A stretch of DNA of 34,727 bases. Source: an uncultured Flavobacteriales bacterium (GTDB taxonomy: Bacteria; Bacteroidota; Bacteroidia; Flavobacteriales_D; Sanyastnellaceae). The notes beneath the pieces are model-generated. The model had not been told where the DNA came from, made no database searches, and saw only the letters and a program-made list of their open reading frames with translations. Where the stretch lies: positions 1 to 34,727 of the forward strand of contig CAJQJX010000002.1 of NCBI GenBank assembly GCA_905478795.1, in the 5' to 3' direction. The position numbers and the translations under genes are program-made. Positions within the stretch are counted from its first letter, which is position 1. The number at the start of each line of letters is the position of its first letter. Below, one piece after another: positions 24,101 to 32,100 of this stretch.

Positions 24101-24517
24101 ACGTCCCCCGACACAACGACATCCCCGCTCCACGTCTTCCCAGAGGAGAACACCTATACCATTGTTTTGACCGCGCAAAGCTTGGACGGCGTGTGCTCGG
24201 ATCAGGCCACCCAGGAGGTGACCGTTGTCTTTCCCGACACGAGCACCATTGGTGTGGTTGAACCCGATGTGGACACCCCTTTCCTGTTTGGCCCCAACCC
24301 CTTCGGAACTTCGACAGACTTTGGTTTGACCACAGAAGTGCCCCTCTCAAACTGGGTGTTGCTCGATGGTACGGGACGCCGCTGCATGGAAGGGGGGGCA
24401 TTGGCCCCGATGGACCGCCTCATGATCTCTGCTGCAGGAATGCAGAAAGGCTGGTATACCCTTCAGTTGGTTGGAGCGGATCAGCGCCGTTGGAGCCTTG
24501 CGCTCGTTTGCAGGTGA
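21161..24517 (+). CDS. T9SS type A cargo protein with lamin-tail-like, Calx-beta and PKD domains
   Basis: This is an 1118-residue secreted multidomain protein. A signal peptide (cleavage near CFGQ) is followed by a lamin-tail-like domain (about 29-190: VFLNEVDSDSNSVPDSTEFV). Two related Cys-bounded modules start CDGG at about 213 and 339, and a second lamin-tail-like domain spans about 455-580 (FFSEYVDGSTFSKGLELYNP). A Calx-beta domain covers about 630-740, an OB-fold-like region about 746-936, and a PKD domain about 943-1025 (FWSFGDGT). The C-terminal sorting domain is at 1040-1118 (LFGPNPFGTS to GWYTLQLVG), which resembles type A CTDs that are cleaved and anchored at the surface. No enzymatic motif was seen, so an adhesive or structural role is inferred. 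Base use is C-rich on the coding strand, unlike its neighbours. Confidence 0.82.
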   Translation: MRSVSYSPQFRHALLALCLSAFAPCFGQVVFLNEVDSDSNSVPDSTEFVELYGAPNTPLDGHIVVFYKGGGSPVTSSVYAAFDLDGMSTDSAGFFLLANPEVAGADVVFEPGLLRDGGDAVALFEGDSIDFPFATPLTTVGLLDAVVYGTGDQTNPFLIDSLTPGQPQLDEWLYGSQNGGALAWARLPDGGPAFGSDQMVLQQPTPGYTNLLDCDGGLISAQGGENGTAQICVDLPGGFLPFTAQSNALESQYGLVITDLQGEVLDVVPGGEGNLGYNFSGSPAGPCLVWGMSYDGDLDPSSIAVGAPYDSISASGCVAFSAQPVEVDRIFCLPPSCDGGAISTAGGDDQAIGCLGFANTYVPFGFVSESPEAPYLFVIASADGDIVDSTSTPAYDFESLGVGEYEVYGFSYLGTIDSASFEVGLPVTALSADSCSALSYNHLDVSIQPCDPTGLCTDLFFSEYVDGSTFSKGLELYNPSAVASADLGEYTVKTFNNGSSVANHEVSLSGTLAPGEVYTIVNPSAVPELIALADLLDDVTLFNGNDATTLERNGVVVDVLGEVGVNPGEGWPVNDITMLHNTLVRIPEVTTGSPDWDEVDDQWVDYPENTFEFFGEHNALPCGLDTTAVPLIGFSVSEVLAFEGDVIGVELPIALPLNEVHIQVEVVEGSTATPVADFGTLFPLELTFPQGLLSPQSFTIGIVDDFEPEGIETFTLAITVLSGEVEVIQETLTVTIAPNDLGFPHYPIADVRGIDGNGVLDSLLVPCELRGVVHGFNTYPSGLRFTIIDPTAGIEVYSPVDNFNYLVEEGDSVRIRGSLQQFQGLAQILVDTLILATQGEQLQEPELVNALSEETESDLVRLKCVELVDPSAWTNQAPQFEVYVSTGTSLYLMVVDADTDLFGTEAPVGVFGVTGIGGQRDLEAPFLNGYTILPRNADDLSEPVQADFFVEDVWNTEDGPVPFENLSLGAGGYFWSFGDGTSPDTTTSPLHVFPEENTYTIVLTAQSLDGVCSDQATQEVTVVFPDTSTIGVVEPDVDTPFLFGPNPFGTSTDFGLTTEVPLSNWVLLDGTGRRCMEGGALAPMDRLMISAAGMQKGWYTLQLVGADQRRWSLALVCR

Positions 24518-24527
24518 TTTCCCTCAT

Positions 24528-25418
24528 ATGAAGCCCCTTCACGCCCAGATCACCTTGCACGCCACTGTATTGGTGTTTGGTTTTACTGGCGTTCTGGGGA
24601 AGTTGATTTCGCTTTCTGCCACCCCACTGGTGTTTTGGCGCACGTTGATTGGCGCTGGTGGCCTGTATCTGTGGATGGGGTTGCGCGGTTCCAAGCGGCC
24701 AGTTATGACCCCCAAGGTGAGGGTGGGTATTTTGGCCACAGGCCTACTGGTGGCCGTCCATTGGGTGACTTTTTTTGCCGCCATCAAGGCCTCCACGGTC
24801 TCATTGGCACTGGCGGTGATGGCGACGGTTCCTGTTTTTGTGGCCTTGATTGAACCGGTGCTGCGCCGCCGCCGGGTCGACCCCTCAGAGCTTTTGCTCG
24901 GCTTGCTCGCCGTTTTGGGGCTGTGGTGGATGTACCGGGTGGATGTGAGCTATGGCTACGGCATGTTGTTGGCGCTGGTGAGCGCATTTTGTGCTGCCCT
25001 TTTCGGAACGCTCAACAGCATTTGGGGGGAGCACGCTCCGTCATTGACCGTGTCCAAGTTGGAATTGGCTGCTGCGTGCGGGGGCTTGGCCCTATGGATG
25101 TCGGTGTTGGGGGGCTGGGAGAGTGCGATGCCTTCGAATTCGGATTGGCTGTGGCTGATCCTGCTCGGTGTTGTGGCCACATCTGTGGCTTTTGCTTTGA
25201 CCGTTGAGGTCATGAAGGTGATGAGCCCTTTTACGGTGGCCATGGCCATCAATTTGGAGCCCCTTTACGCCATCGTTTTGGCCTTGCTCATTTTTGGTGA
25301 AGAGGAGGTGATGCCACCTGGGTTCTATGGAGGGGCTGCAGTATTGTTGGCCACGGTGTTTGCAGACGCAAGGCTGAAGCGCCGCAGAGCAAGACGCTCA
25401 CCAGACTTTACCGCATGA
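24528..25418 (+). CDS. EamA/DMT-superfamily transporter
   Basis: This is a 296-residue inner-membrane protein with about ten hydrophobic segments arranged as two EamA repeats. The first repeat runs from FGFTGVLGKLISL through the LALAVMATVPVFVALIEPVL half. The second begins at YGYGMLLALVSAFCAALFGTLNSI and ends with the conserved AINLEPLYAIVLALLIFGE. Proteins of this superfamily export or exchange amino acids, nucleosides or other small metabolites; the substrate cannot be told. The ATG at 24528 is preferred because it lies just before the first membrane segment and 10 nt after the cargo-gene stop; the longer frame from 24471 overlaps that gene. The end overlaps the convergent hemW gene by 11 bp. 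Confidence 0.9.
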   Translation: MKPLHAQITLHATVLVFGFTGVLGKLISLSATPLVFWRTLIGAGGLYLWMGLRGSKRPVMTPKVRVGILATGLLVAVHWVTFFAAIKASTVSLALAVMATVPVFVALIEPVLRRRRVDPSELLLGLLAVLGLWWMYRVDVSYGYGMLLALVSAFCAALFGTLNSIWGEHAPSLTVSKLELAAACGGLALWMSVLGGWESAMPSNSDWLWLILLGVVATSVAFALTVEVMKVMSPFTVAMAINLEPLYAIVLALLIFGEEEVMPPGFYGGAAVLLATVFADARLKRRRARRSPDFTA

Positions 25419-26529
25419 GCTCCAGGGTGATGGCATCACCCATAGGCCACCTTGGCTCAGGGATGCGCAAACGTCCTTGGTGCCACTCACAGTCGCCGCG
25501 TTGGATGAGCGCTTCAATGTGGTCTTGTGTCAATAGGTCGATCCCCGTTTCCTGCAGCAGTGATGCGGGATGGACGCCTTCGGTGCGCCGGAGTCCAGTA
25601 ATCAGGGCCTCATTGAAGCGGTCGGTTGCGCTCAGCGCTTCCGACGATCGCTGGTCCCCAAAGTCTCCTTGTTCGGCGGCGCGCAAAAACGACGCGTTCG
25701 ATCGCGCATTCCACCAGCGTTTGGGTGCCATGAAACTGTGGGCACCAGGGCCGACCCCGAGATAGGGGGTGCCATCCCAATAAGCGGAATTGTGTCTGCT
25801 TCGTCCACCGGCGCGCGCGAAATTAGAGACCTCGTAGTGCTCAAGCCCGGCCTCAGCTGTAGCGGCACACAGGGCGCCATATTCATTCACAACTTGCTCG
25901 TCTGGAGGGGCACTCAGCTTCCCCTGATCGAGTTGGTGGCCATACAACGTGCGCGGCTCTGCTGTCAGAATGTAGCAACTGAGGTGGTCGGCGGGCAGCG
26001 CCAATGCCCGCGTCAAGTCTTCCTTCCATCGGTTTTCATCCCCGACGGGCAGTCCGTACATCAGGTCCAGCGAGATGTGTTCAAACCCCAGTTCGGCCGC
26101 TTTGCGAACTGCGAACTCTGCCGTTTCAGCGCTGTGAATGCGGCGCATCCACGCCAGAACATCGGGGTCAAAGCTCTGTATGCCCACACTCAGGCGGTCC
26201 ACCCCCACATTTTTAAGTGCCGCGAGCCCTTGCGCATCCAAATCCTCCGGATTGGCTTCTACCGTCCACTCCTCGAGCGCCCAATCGGCATGTTGAAACG
26301 CGGCCTCAGCAATGCGACCAATGGCGTTGGCCCCCAAAATGCTGGGGGTTCCACCGCCGAAGTACAATGTCTTGAAAGTGTGGCCGGACCATGCGGGCAG
26401 TGTGGCTTGGAGCTCCGCAATGATCGCGTCGACCATGCGCTTTCGGTCGTCCAGCCGCGTCGTAAAGTGAAAGTCACAATACGAGCAGGCTTGCGCGCAA
26501 AAAGGAACGTGCACATACAATCCTGCCAT
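25408..26529 (-). CDS. hemW: Radical SAM heme chaperone HemW (HemN-like)
   Basis: This is a 373-residue radical SAM protein. The iron-sulfur motif is C11-x3-C15-x2-C18 followed by DF (FCAQACSYCDF), and the SAM-binding GGGTPS follows. HemN/HemW motifs include LSVGIQSFD and the HemW-type RHNSAYWDGTPYLGVGPGAHSF. HemW proteins bind heme and insert it into targets such as respiratory enzymes; they lack coproporphyrinogen oxidase activity. The ATG at 26529 places the cluster motif at the usual distance from the N-terminus (MAGLYVHVPFC), whereas the frame extended to 26679 adds unrelated sequence. It is divergent from the biotin carrier gene across 40 bp. Confidence 0.93.
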   Translation of the reverse strand: MAGLYVHVPFCAQACSYCDFHFTTRLDDRKRMVDAIIAELQATLPAWSGHTFKTLYFGGGTPSILGANAIGRIAEAAFQHADWALEEWTVEANPEDLDAQGLAALKNVGVDRLSVGIQSFDPDVLAWMRRIHSAETAEFAVRKAAELGFEHISLDLMYGLPVGDENRWKEDLTRALALPADHLSCYILTAEPRTLYGHQLDQGKLSAPPDEQVVNEYGALCAATAEAGLEHYEVSNFARAGGRSRHNSAYWDGTPYLGVGPGAHSFMAPKRWWNARSNASFLRAAEQGDFGDQRSSEALSATDRFNEALITGLRRTEGVHPASLLQETGIDLLTQDHIEALIQRGDCEWHQGRLRIPEPRWPMGDAITLELMR

Positions 26530-26569
26530 GGGGCGCAATTTCGGTGCTGAACGGGGGTAAATTGCCCCC

Positions 26570-27034
26570 ATGGCCCGATATCGCAATGCCCAGGGGCAGG
26601 AAATGCCCGGAAACCCCGGTGAACCTCGTTTGTACGAAGACGACCGTGGCAGATGGTGGGTGCGCATTGGGCACCGCAATCACAGCGTCTCAGTCCAATC
26701 TTTGGAAGGTGGTCGGTGGGACATTCGGCTGGATGGTGTGGCCGATCAATGGTCTGTGCATGGACTCCGAGAGACGCTCATGGAGCGCATGGGGATTGAA
26801 GAGGGTGCGGATGCGACTTCAAAGGACTTGCGCGCCCCCATGCCAGGAAAGGTGCTCGAAGTGCTCGTTCAAGAGGGCCAATCGGTCGAAGAAGGGGAGG
26901 CCATGCTCGTTTTGGAGGCCATGAAAATGGAGAATGTATTGCGTGCAGGTGCTGCCGGAGTAGTGTCTATGATAGGCGTGGAAGCAGGCAATGCCGTTGA
27001 GAAAGAGGCGGTCTTGATCAGCATGGAGGGCTGA
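26570..27034 (+). CDS. Biotin/lipoyl-attachment protein (biotin carboxyl carrier type)
   Basis: This is a 154-residue protein whose C-terminal 75 residues form a biotinyl domain: APMPGKVLEVLVQEGQSVEEGE followed by the attachment motif LEAMKMEN, with the biotinylated Lys predicted at K119. The N-terminal half (about 1-80) resembles the small beta domain found before the biotinyl domain in acyl-CoA carboxylase or decarboxylase carriers. It would carry CO2 between a biotin carboxylase and a carboxyltransferase, but neither partner is encoded here, so it must work with subunits encoded elsewhere. It is probably monocistronic: a 100-bp gap follows, and hemW diverges upstream. Confidence 0.88.
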   Translation: MARYRNAQGQEMPGNPGEPRLYEDDRGRWWVRIGHRNHSVSVQSLEGGRWDIRLDGVADQWSVHGLRETLMERMGIEEGADATSKDLRAPMPGKVLEVLVQEGQSVEEGEAMLVLEAMKMENVLRAGAAGVVSMIGVEAGNAVEKEAVLISMEG

Positions 27035-27067
27035 TAATCAGAGCAACTTCCCTTAGTCACCTTTCGT

Positions 27068-27131
27068 TGTGGATAATACATGGCGGGGCTTCAGGCTGGC
27101 CCGTTGGCGCCACTACCTTCGATAATCCACA
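27068..27131. promoter_or_regulatory. Inverted pair of DnaA-type boxes before a T9SS cargo gene
   Basis: TGTGGATAA at 27068-27076 is a perfect match (minus strand TTATCCACA) to the DnaA-box consensus. TAATCCACA at 27123-27131 matches 8 of 9 on the plus strand. They face each other across 46 nt inside the only 100-bp gap between the biotin carrier gene and the next cargo gene, and the second lies 3 nt before that gene's ATG. A -7-like TACCTTCG is at 27114-27121. The pair may regulate the downstream operon or titrate DnaA; both roles are inference. Confidence 0.45.
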
Positions 27132-27134
27132 CCC

Positions 27135-28127
27135 ATGAGCGTATATAGAAACGGGATTTCCCTGCTCCTCATGTCGTTACTGACGTCTTCGGTACAGCTT
27201 TGTGCCCAGTCTTGTAGCGACCCTTTGACGGTTTGTCCGGAAGAGCCACAGTCGATATTCATTACCGATGCGGCCTTTTTGAATTTCGATTGCATCGATG
27301 CGACACACGTTGCTGTGTTGCGGTTTCAGTCCAATCACAACTTCCAGAACCAGGGCAACGCCCGAATCCGCATCACGCAGGTTTCATGTGAGGGAGCGGC
27401 TGGTCCTGATACGCTCTCGGCAGTGGTGGTTTCGTCTTCAGGAGACCCTTGCGACCCCGCCGGCCTCACCGCGATGGGGCCGTGTGTTTCAGGAGTGAAT
27501 GACCTCATTTGGGAGTCATCGACCCTGATGCACAATACAGAATACTTCATATTAATCGGTACAGAACACGACCCATCCGACACGGCGTGCACCATGTTCG
27601 TGGAGCTCGAAGGCGATGGTGTGACCCTGGACGCCTGCTGCAATCACACCCTTATTCCGGGTGAGTCAGCAGAGCTAGAAGTGGTCGGGGGCGACCCTGT
27701 TTACGGCTACACATGGACGCCCGCGTTTTATTTGTCAGACCCCGACATGGCCATGACGACGGTGACACCTGCAGAAACCATCAGCTACCAAGTAGATGGT
27801 GTGATTGGCGATTGTCAGGTCAGCAGTTCTGTGACAGTAACGGTGGGATCTCCCATTGGGGTGCCCAACAGCTTTACGCCCAATGGAGACGGCATCAATG
27901 ACTTCTGGGGCATCGACGGCATTGGTGCTTTTCCAGGAACGAAAGTGGAGGTGTTTAACCGCTGGGGTCAGTTGGTGCACCGTTCCTTGGGCTATACCCA
28001 ACCTTGGGACGGAACGGGCCGTTCTGGTAAGCCCTTGACCCCCGGTACGTATTACTACGTCATTGAGTTGAACGACGAGAACCTTCCACTTCTCCCAGAA
28101 ACAGGCCACGTAGCCATCATTCGATGA
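27135..28127 (+). CDS. T9SS type B (gliding-motility CTD) cargo protein
   Basis: This is a 330-residue secreted protein. A signal peptide (SLLLMSLLTSSVQLCAQ) precedes a Cys-containing beta-rich region (about 26-235) that I do not recognise beyond general similarity to Bacteroidota surface proteins. A type B C-terminal sorting domain covers about 243-330, with the landmarks PNSFTPNGDGINDFW, VEVFNRWGQLV, WDGTGRSGKPLTPGTYYYVI and a terminal VAIIR. Type B domains direct export through the T9SS and surface retention, typically with a PorP/SprF-family partner. Such a gene follows immediately, overlapping by ATGA. It is the first gene of the first of two similar modules. Confidence 0.9.
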   Translation: MSVYRNGISLLLMSLLTSSVQLCAQSCSDPLTVCPEEPQSIFITDAAFLNFDCIDATHVAVLRFQSNHNFQNQGNARIRITQVSCEGAAGPDTLSAVVVSSSGDPCDPAGLTAMGPCVSGVNDLIWESSTLMHNTEYFILIGTEHDPSDTACTMFVELEGDGVTLDACCNHTLIPGESAELEVVGGDPVYGYTWTPAFYLSDPDMAMTTVTPAETISYQVDGVIGDCQVSSSVTVTVGSPIGVPNSFTPNGDGINDFWGIDGIGAFPGTKVEVFNRWGQLVHRSLGYTQPWDGTGRSGKPLTPGTYYYVIELNDENLPLLPETGHVAIIR

Positions 28128-29074
28128 AGCAGAGAAGCCTCCCCATCTCGATCGCTGTCCTGATGTTGTCGGTTTGGACAACCCTGCAGGTAGATGCCCA
28201 GCAGTTGCCTTTGCGCACGAATTGGCAGTTCAATTACTTTCAAGAAAACCCAGCCTTTGCAGGATTCACAGACTGCTTGGAGTTGAAGGCGGGCTTCCGC
28301 CAACAATGGGCGGGATTTGACGGCGCCCCCCAAACGGCTTTTGCAAACGTTCAGGGTGAACTGGGGCGTTCTGCTGGTGGCGGCGTCCACGGATTTGGTG
28401 GCCGCGTCACGGACGATTCTGCAGGCCCATATGGTTTTACCCATTTGGACCTGGCTTACGCATACCATTTAAAAATGGCCCAAGGGTGGCGCTTGGCTGC
28501 AGGCGCTGCGATTGGGTTTATGCAGTATCGGTTGTCCTTGGGCGATATCGTCCTTCCGGACTTCCAGGCGGGCAATGATCCCGCCATAACATCCAACGCC
28601 AATCAATTGCTGGCTCCCACGATGGACTTTGGTGTTTGGGCTTACAACAAGTACACTTTTTGGGGCCTCTCCATCCAAAACTTGATTGAGCCTTCAGTGG
28701 ACCAATGGGGCCTGAGCACGCGGTTCCAGCGCCATGTGAGCCTGACGGGGGGGTCAATGATCCGTTTGGATGGTCCTTGGAGTTTTCACCCAGCGGGTTC
28801 GATTCGATTTGCTGCGGGGGCTCCAGTGGCTGTAGATGTTCAAGCGATGTTCGACTACGAAGAGTCCGTTCGGTTTGGACTGGGCTATCGAAATGAAACG
28901 GCGCTTGCGGCCATGATGACGCTCAACTTAATGGAGAATTTGACCATTGGGTATGCCTACGATTGGAACGTTGGCCCTTTGAGCCAAGCATCTTCAAACA
29001 CACACGAAATCACCATTGGGGTATTGGCATGTCCCATTAAATCCGGCCACGTACCATGCGCTGCATTCCAATGA
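28124..29074 (+). CDS. PorP/SprF-family outer-membrane protein
   Basis: This is a 316-residue beta-barrel-like protein of the PorP/SprF family. A signal peptide ends near VDAQ. The family opening LRTNWQFNYFQENPAFAGFTDCLELKAGFRQQW matches the usual N...NPA.AG...........RQQW pattern. Amphipathic strands run through the rest (LDLAYAYHLKM, RLAAGAAIGFMQYRLS, IRFAAGAPVAVD). Members are associated with T9SS and with secretion or anchoring of type B CTD cargo, as SprF is for SprB. The start codon overlaps the stop of the upstream type B cargo gene (ATGA), a strong sign that the two are made in step. Confidence 0.9.
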   Translation: MKQRSLPISIAVLMLSVWTTLQVDAQQLPLRTNWQFNYFQENPAFAGFTDCLELKAGFRQQWAGFDGAPQTAFANVQGELGRSAGGGVHGFGGRVTDDSAGPYGFTHLDLAYAYHLKMAQGWRLAAGAAIGFMQYRLSLGDIVLPDFQAGNDPAITSNANQLLAPTMDFGVWAYNKYTFWGLSIQNLIEPSVDQWGLSTRFQRHVSLTGGSMIRLDGPWSFHPAGSIRFAAGAPVAVDVQAMFDYEESVRFGLGYRNETALAAMMTLNLMENLTIGYAYDWNVGPLSQASSNTHEITIGVLACPIKSGHVPCAAFQ

Positions 29075-29086
29075 TTGTAGCGCAAC

Positions 29087-29101
29087 CCAAAGCGACTTTG
29101 G
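29087..29101. repeat. Small hairpin between the two T9SS modules
   Basis: CCAAAG-CGA-CTTTGG forms a 6-bp stem in the 50-bp gap between the first PorP/SprF gene and the SprB-like gene. No T run follows, so it is unlikely to terminate fully. It could attenuate or protect mRNA. Confidence 0.35.
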
Positions 29102-29124
29102 TCGTATAGAATGTACACGCGCAT

Positions 29125-32100
29125 ATGACGAAACGCACCCTAGCATACCGACCCTGTGTGATCCCGAAACAAGGGAGAATCGTGGTCGGTGCCAAGTGGT
29201 GGCTGATGATGTTATGGGCCATTCCTGCACTTTCCATGGCGCAGGATTGTCCCGACGAGGTCGATGTGCTGCAGCCCATTACCTGCAGTGGCGCCGATGA
29301 CGGCGTGCTGTCCGTGTCGGTCCCAGACGGGGTGGAGTCCAGTGAAATCTATTGGCTCCAAAACAACGACACGCTTTTTGGTGCGGTTCAATCCAATTTG
29401 GGTCCAGGCAGCTACTTGGTTTTTATTCCTGGTTGTGCCCCCCTTGGCGCAACGCTCAATGAGCCGTTTACTTTTTTCATCAGCGCTGCGATCACGCGCC
29501 TCCCTACATGCAATGACCCTTGTTCCGGTGAGATCACGGTCACTCCGAATTTTGGTCAGGGAGACATTACCTACTCCTGGTCGCACGACGCCGCGGAAAC
29601 AGGGCCCGTCGGAGACAACGTCTGCGAACAGGTCATCTTGGTTTCGGCGATAGACGAAAATGGATGCTCCGATCAAGACATCATCACGGTGGAGATTCCA
29701 GACGTGGAGGTGCTCACATTTGGGACAGACCCGACCTGTTTCGGCTTCTCAGATGGAACGGTGGCCGCCGTGGCTACTGGAGGTTTGGGCGGGGGGTTTG
29801 ACTTTTCATGGATCGATGCTTCGGGAATAGAAATAGGGACTGAAAGCGAGGTTACCGACCTGCAGGCGGGCGGTTATTTGGTGACCGCCACAGATTCCGG
29901 AGGGTGTTCTCAAACAGAAACGGTCTTCCTCGAAGCGCCACCGCCAGTGGATGTTGACTTGGTTGCCACGGGAGTCAGTTGCTTTGGCGATACGGATGGC
30001 ACCGCGTCTGCACTCTTCGAGGACGCCGCGAATTATGCCTGGACCGGGCCTGATGGTTTTACAGCTTTTGGTCCAGACGAAGACGCCCTCACCATGCTGT
30101 CACCAGGACTCTATGAAGTCTTTGTCACGGCAGCAGATGGATGTATTGGCGCCGGTAGCGTCGAGGTCATTTCTCCTGACCCTTTGGTCGCGGAGCCGTT
30201 TTTGTCTCCCCCAAGTTGCCCGGGACTGTCGGACGGAATCGTGGGCGCCATCGCAGAAGGAGGAACGCCTGAATACACAGTAGAGTGGACCCTTTCTGAC
30301 GGTTCGGTTGCAGAAGGCGATTTTCTGAACAATGTCACAGCGGGTTCGTACAGCTATGCTTTGGAGGATGACAACGGCTGCGCTGCATCGGGCGCTGTCA
30401 CCTTGGAGGATCCAGAGCCATTGGCCGCATCCATTGCCATTGAAATGCCTTTGTGCGCAGAAGGTCCGCTCAGCGAAAGCGGCAGTGTGCAAGCGACGGT
30501 CACGGGTGGCCTTTCGCCCTACAACTCAGTTTGGGTTGATGCCGCAACCGCTCAAGTCGTGGCAACAGGCCTTTCGGCCGCCAACTTGAGTTCAGGTGGA
30601 TATGGACTTGGCGTGATGGACATGCTTGGCTGCATTTTGGACACGGTGGTTGTTCTGGAGGCGCCGGACTCTTTGTTTTTAGAAACCACGGTGACGCCGC
30701 CGTTGTGCGCAGGAGAGGGCAATGGCAGTGCGACAGCGACAGCATCCGGGGGGTCCCCGGACTACTCCTTTGTGTGGACGGGTGGCGGTGCACCAATTTT
30801 GGGCCCGGTCATCGGGGGCCTCTCCGAAGGTGCGTATGCGGTGGTGGTCACCGACGGCAATGGTTGCGAAGCGACCGAAGAAGTCTTGGTCGAAGAGCCA
30901 GCGCCCCTTGAATTGACCTTGTCTGCTGTTCCTGTGGGTTGCAACGGAAGCGACGGTGCCGCTTTAGGCTCAGTGACGGGCGGGTCTTCTCCCTACGATT
31001 GGACTTGGCTGGATGGGGACCAAACCGTGGTTTCTGCGGTGGATTCCGCCACAGGGTTGAGTCCTGGAGAATACACGGCCGTTGTCACGGATGGAGCGGG
31101 CTGTGAGGCCTCCGAAGTGGCAACCGTGGGGACATTGCCTCCATTGGAAATCGACCTTTCCTTGGGGGAAGTGGATTGCGCAACGGGCGAAGCCACCATT
31201 GATGCCGCTGTATCAGGAGGCGAGCTGCCGGTTGCATTGGTATTGACCGGTGAAGGCGGCCCCTTGGAGTTTTCGTCGGGCACCGTGCTTCCTTTTGGTG
31301 CATACACGTTGGTTGCTACTGACGGACGCGGGTGCACAGCAGACACCGCCTGGGTTTTGAACCCTCCCATCGAAGTGACCTCGGCTGTGGTACCCTTTGG
31401 TTGTGACGGTGGAGGGGTCATTCAACTGGACTTTACCGGAGGAGACCCAGAGGCCCAAGTCACTGTTGAAGCCGGTTCATTGGGCGCACCGAACGCATCG
31501 ACGTCCAATAGTGCTGTGTGGGAATCGGTGTCTGAAGGCCAGTATACAATTGTGGTGGGCGACGGCACGTGCAGCGTTTCAGAGGAGGTCGAAATGACAG
31601 GGGTGAGTGTGTTTGAGTGGAGCGTGGAAGTGTTGCCATTCGCTTGTGAAGAGGCGGCAGGGGGAATAGAGGTGAGCGTGTCTGGCGGAGTTCTGCCCTT
31701 AGAAGTTGTGGGATCATCCCTTGACGGAGCCACAACGTGGTCTTCGCTCGACACCCTGGGGCTTTCGGCAGGAACGTATGCGCTCTCGGTGCTGGACGAC
31801 GCAGGTTGCCAGAGGGACACTGTATTGGAGGTTGTTGAGCTGCCTGCTCTGATGGTCACAGTTGTGGCCAGCGACATCCAATGTTCGGGAGACGAGAACG
31901 GCAGCATCACCATCGAGGCAAGTGGAGGAGCGGCCCCTCTGACGCTCGGCGCTGTCGGCGAATCTGGCCCCCTGAGCTTGCCGCTTGATGACTTGGCGCC
32001 CGGAGTGTACTCGGCTGGGGCCATCGACTCTCGTGGATGCACAGCGGACACCATCGTAGAGGTTTTGTCTCCGGCGCCCTTGGAGGTGGTCACAGACGTT

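Noticed and set aside
29087-29101. Intrinsic terminator between the T9SS modules
   Set aside because: The hairpin has only a 6-bp stem and no following T run, so it is listed only as a small inverted repeat.
31422-32093. A 223-codon Ser/Thr-rich minus-strand frame inside the SprB-like gene
   Set aside because: Its Ser/Thr/Pro-rich content is the reverse reading of Gly/Asp/Glu-rich repeats; there is no start context or motif.
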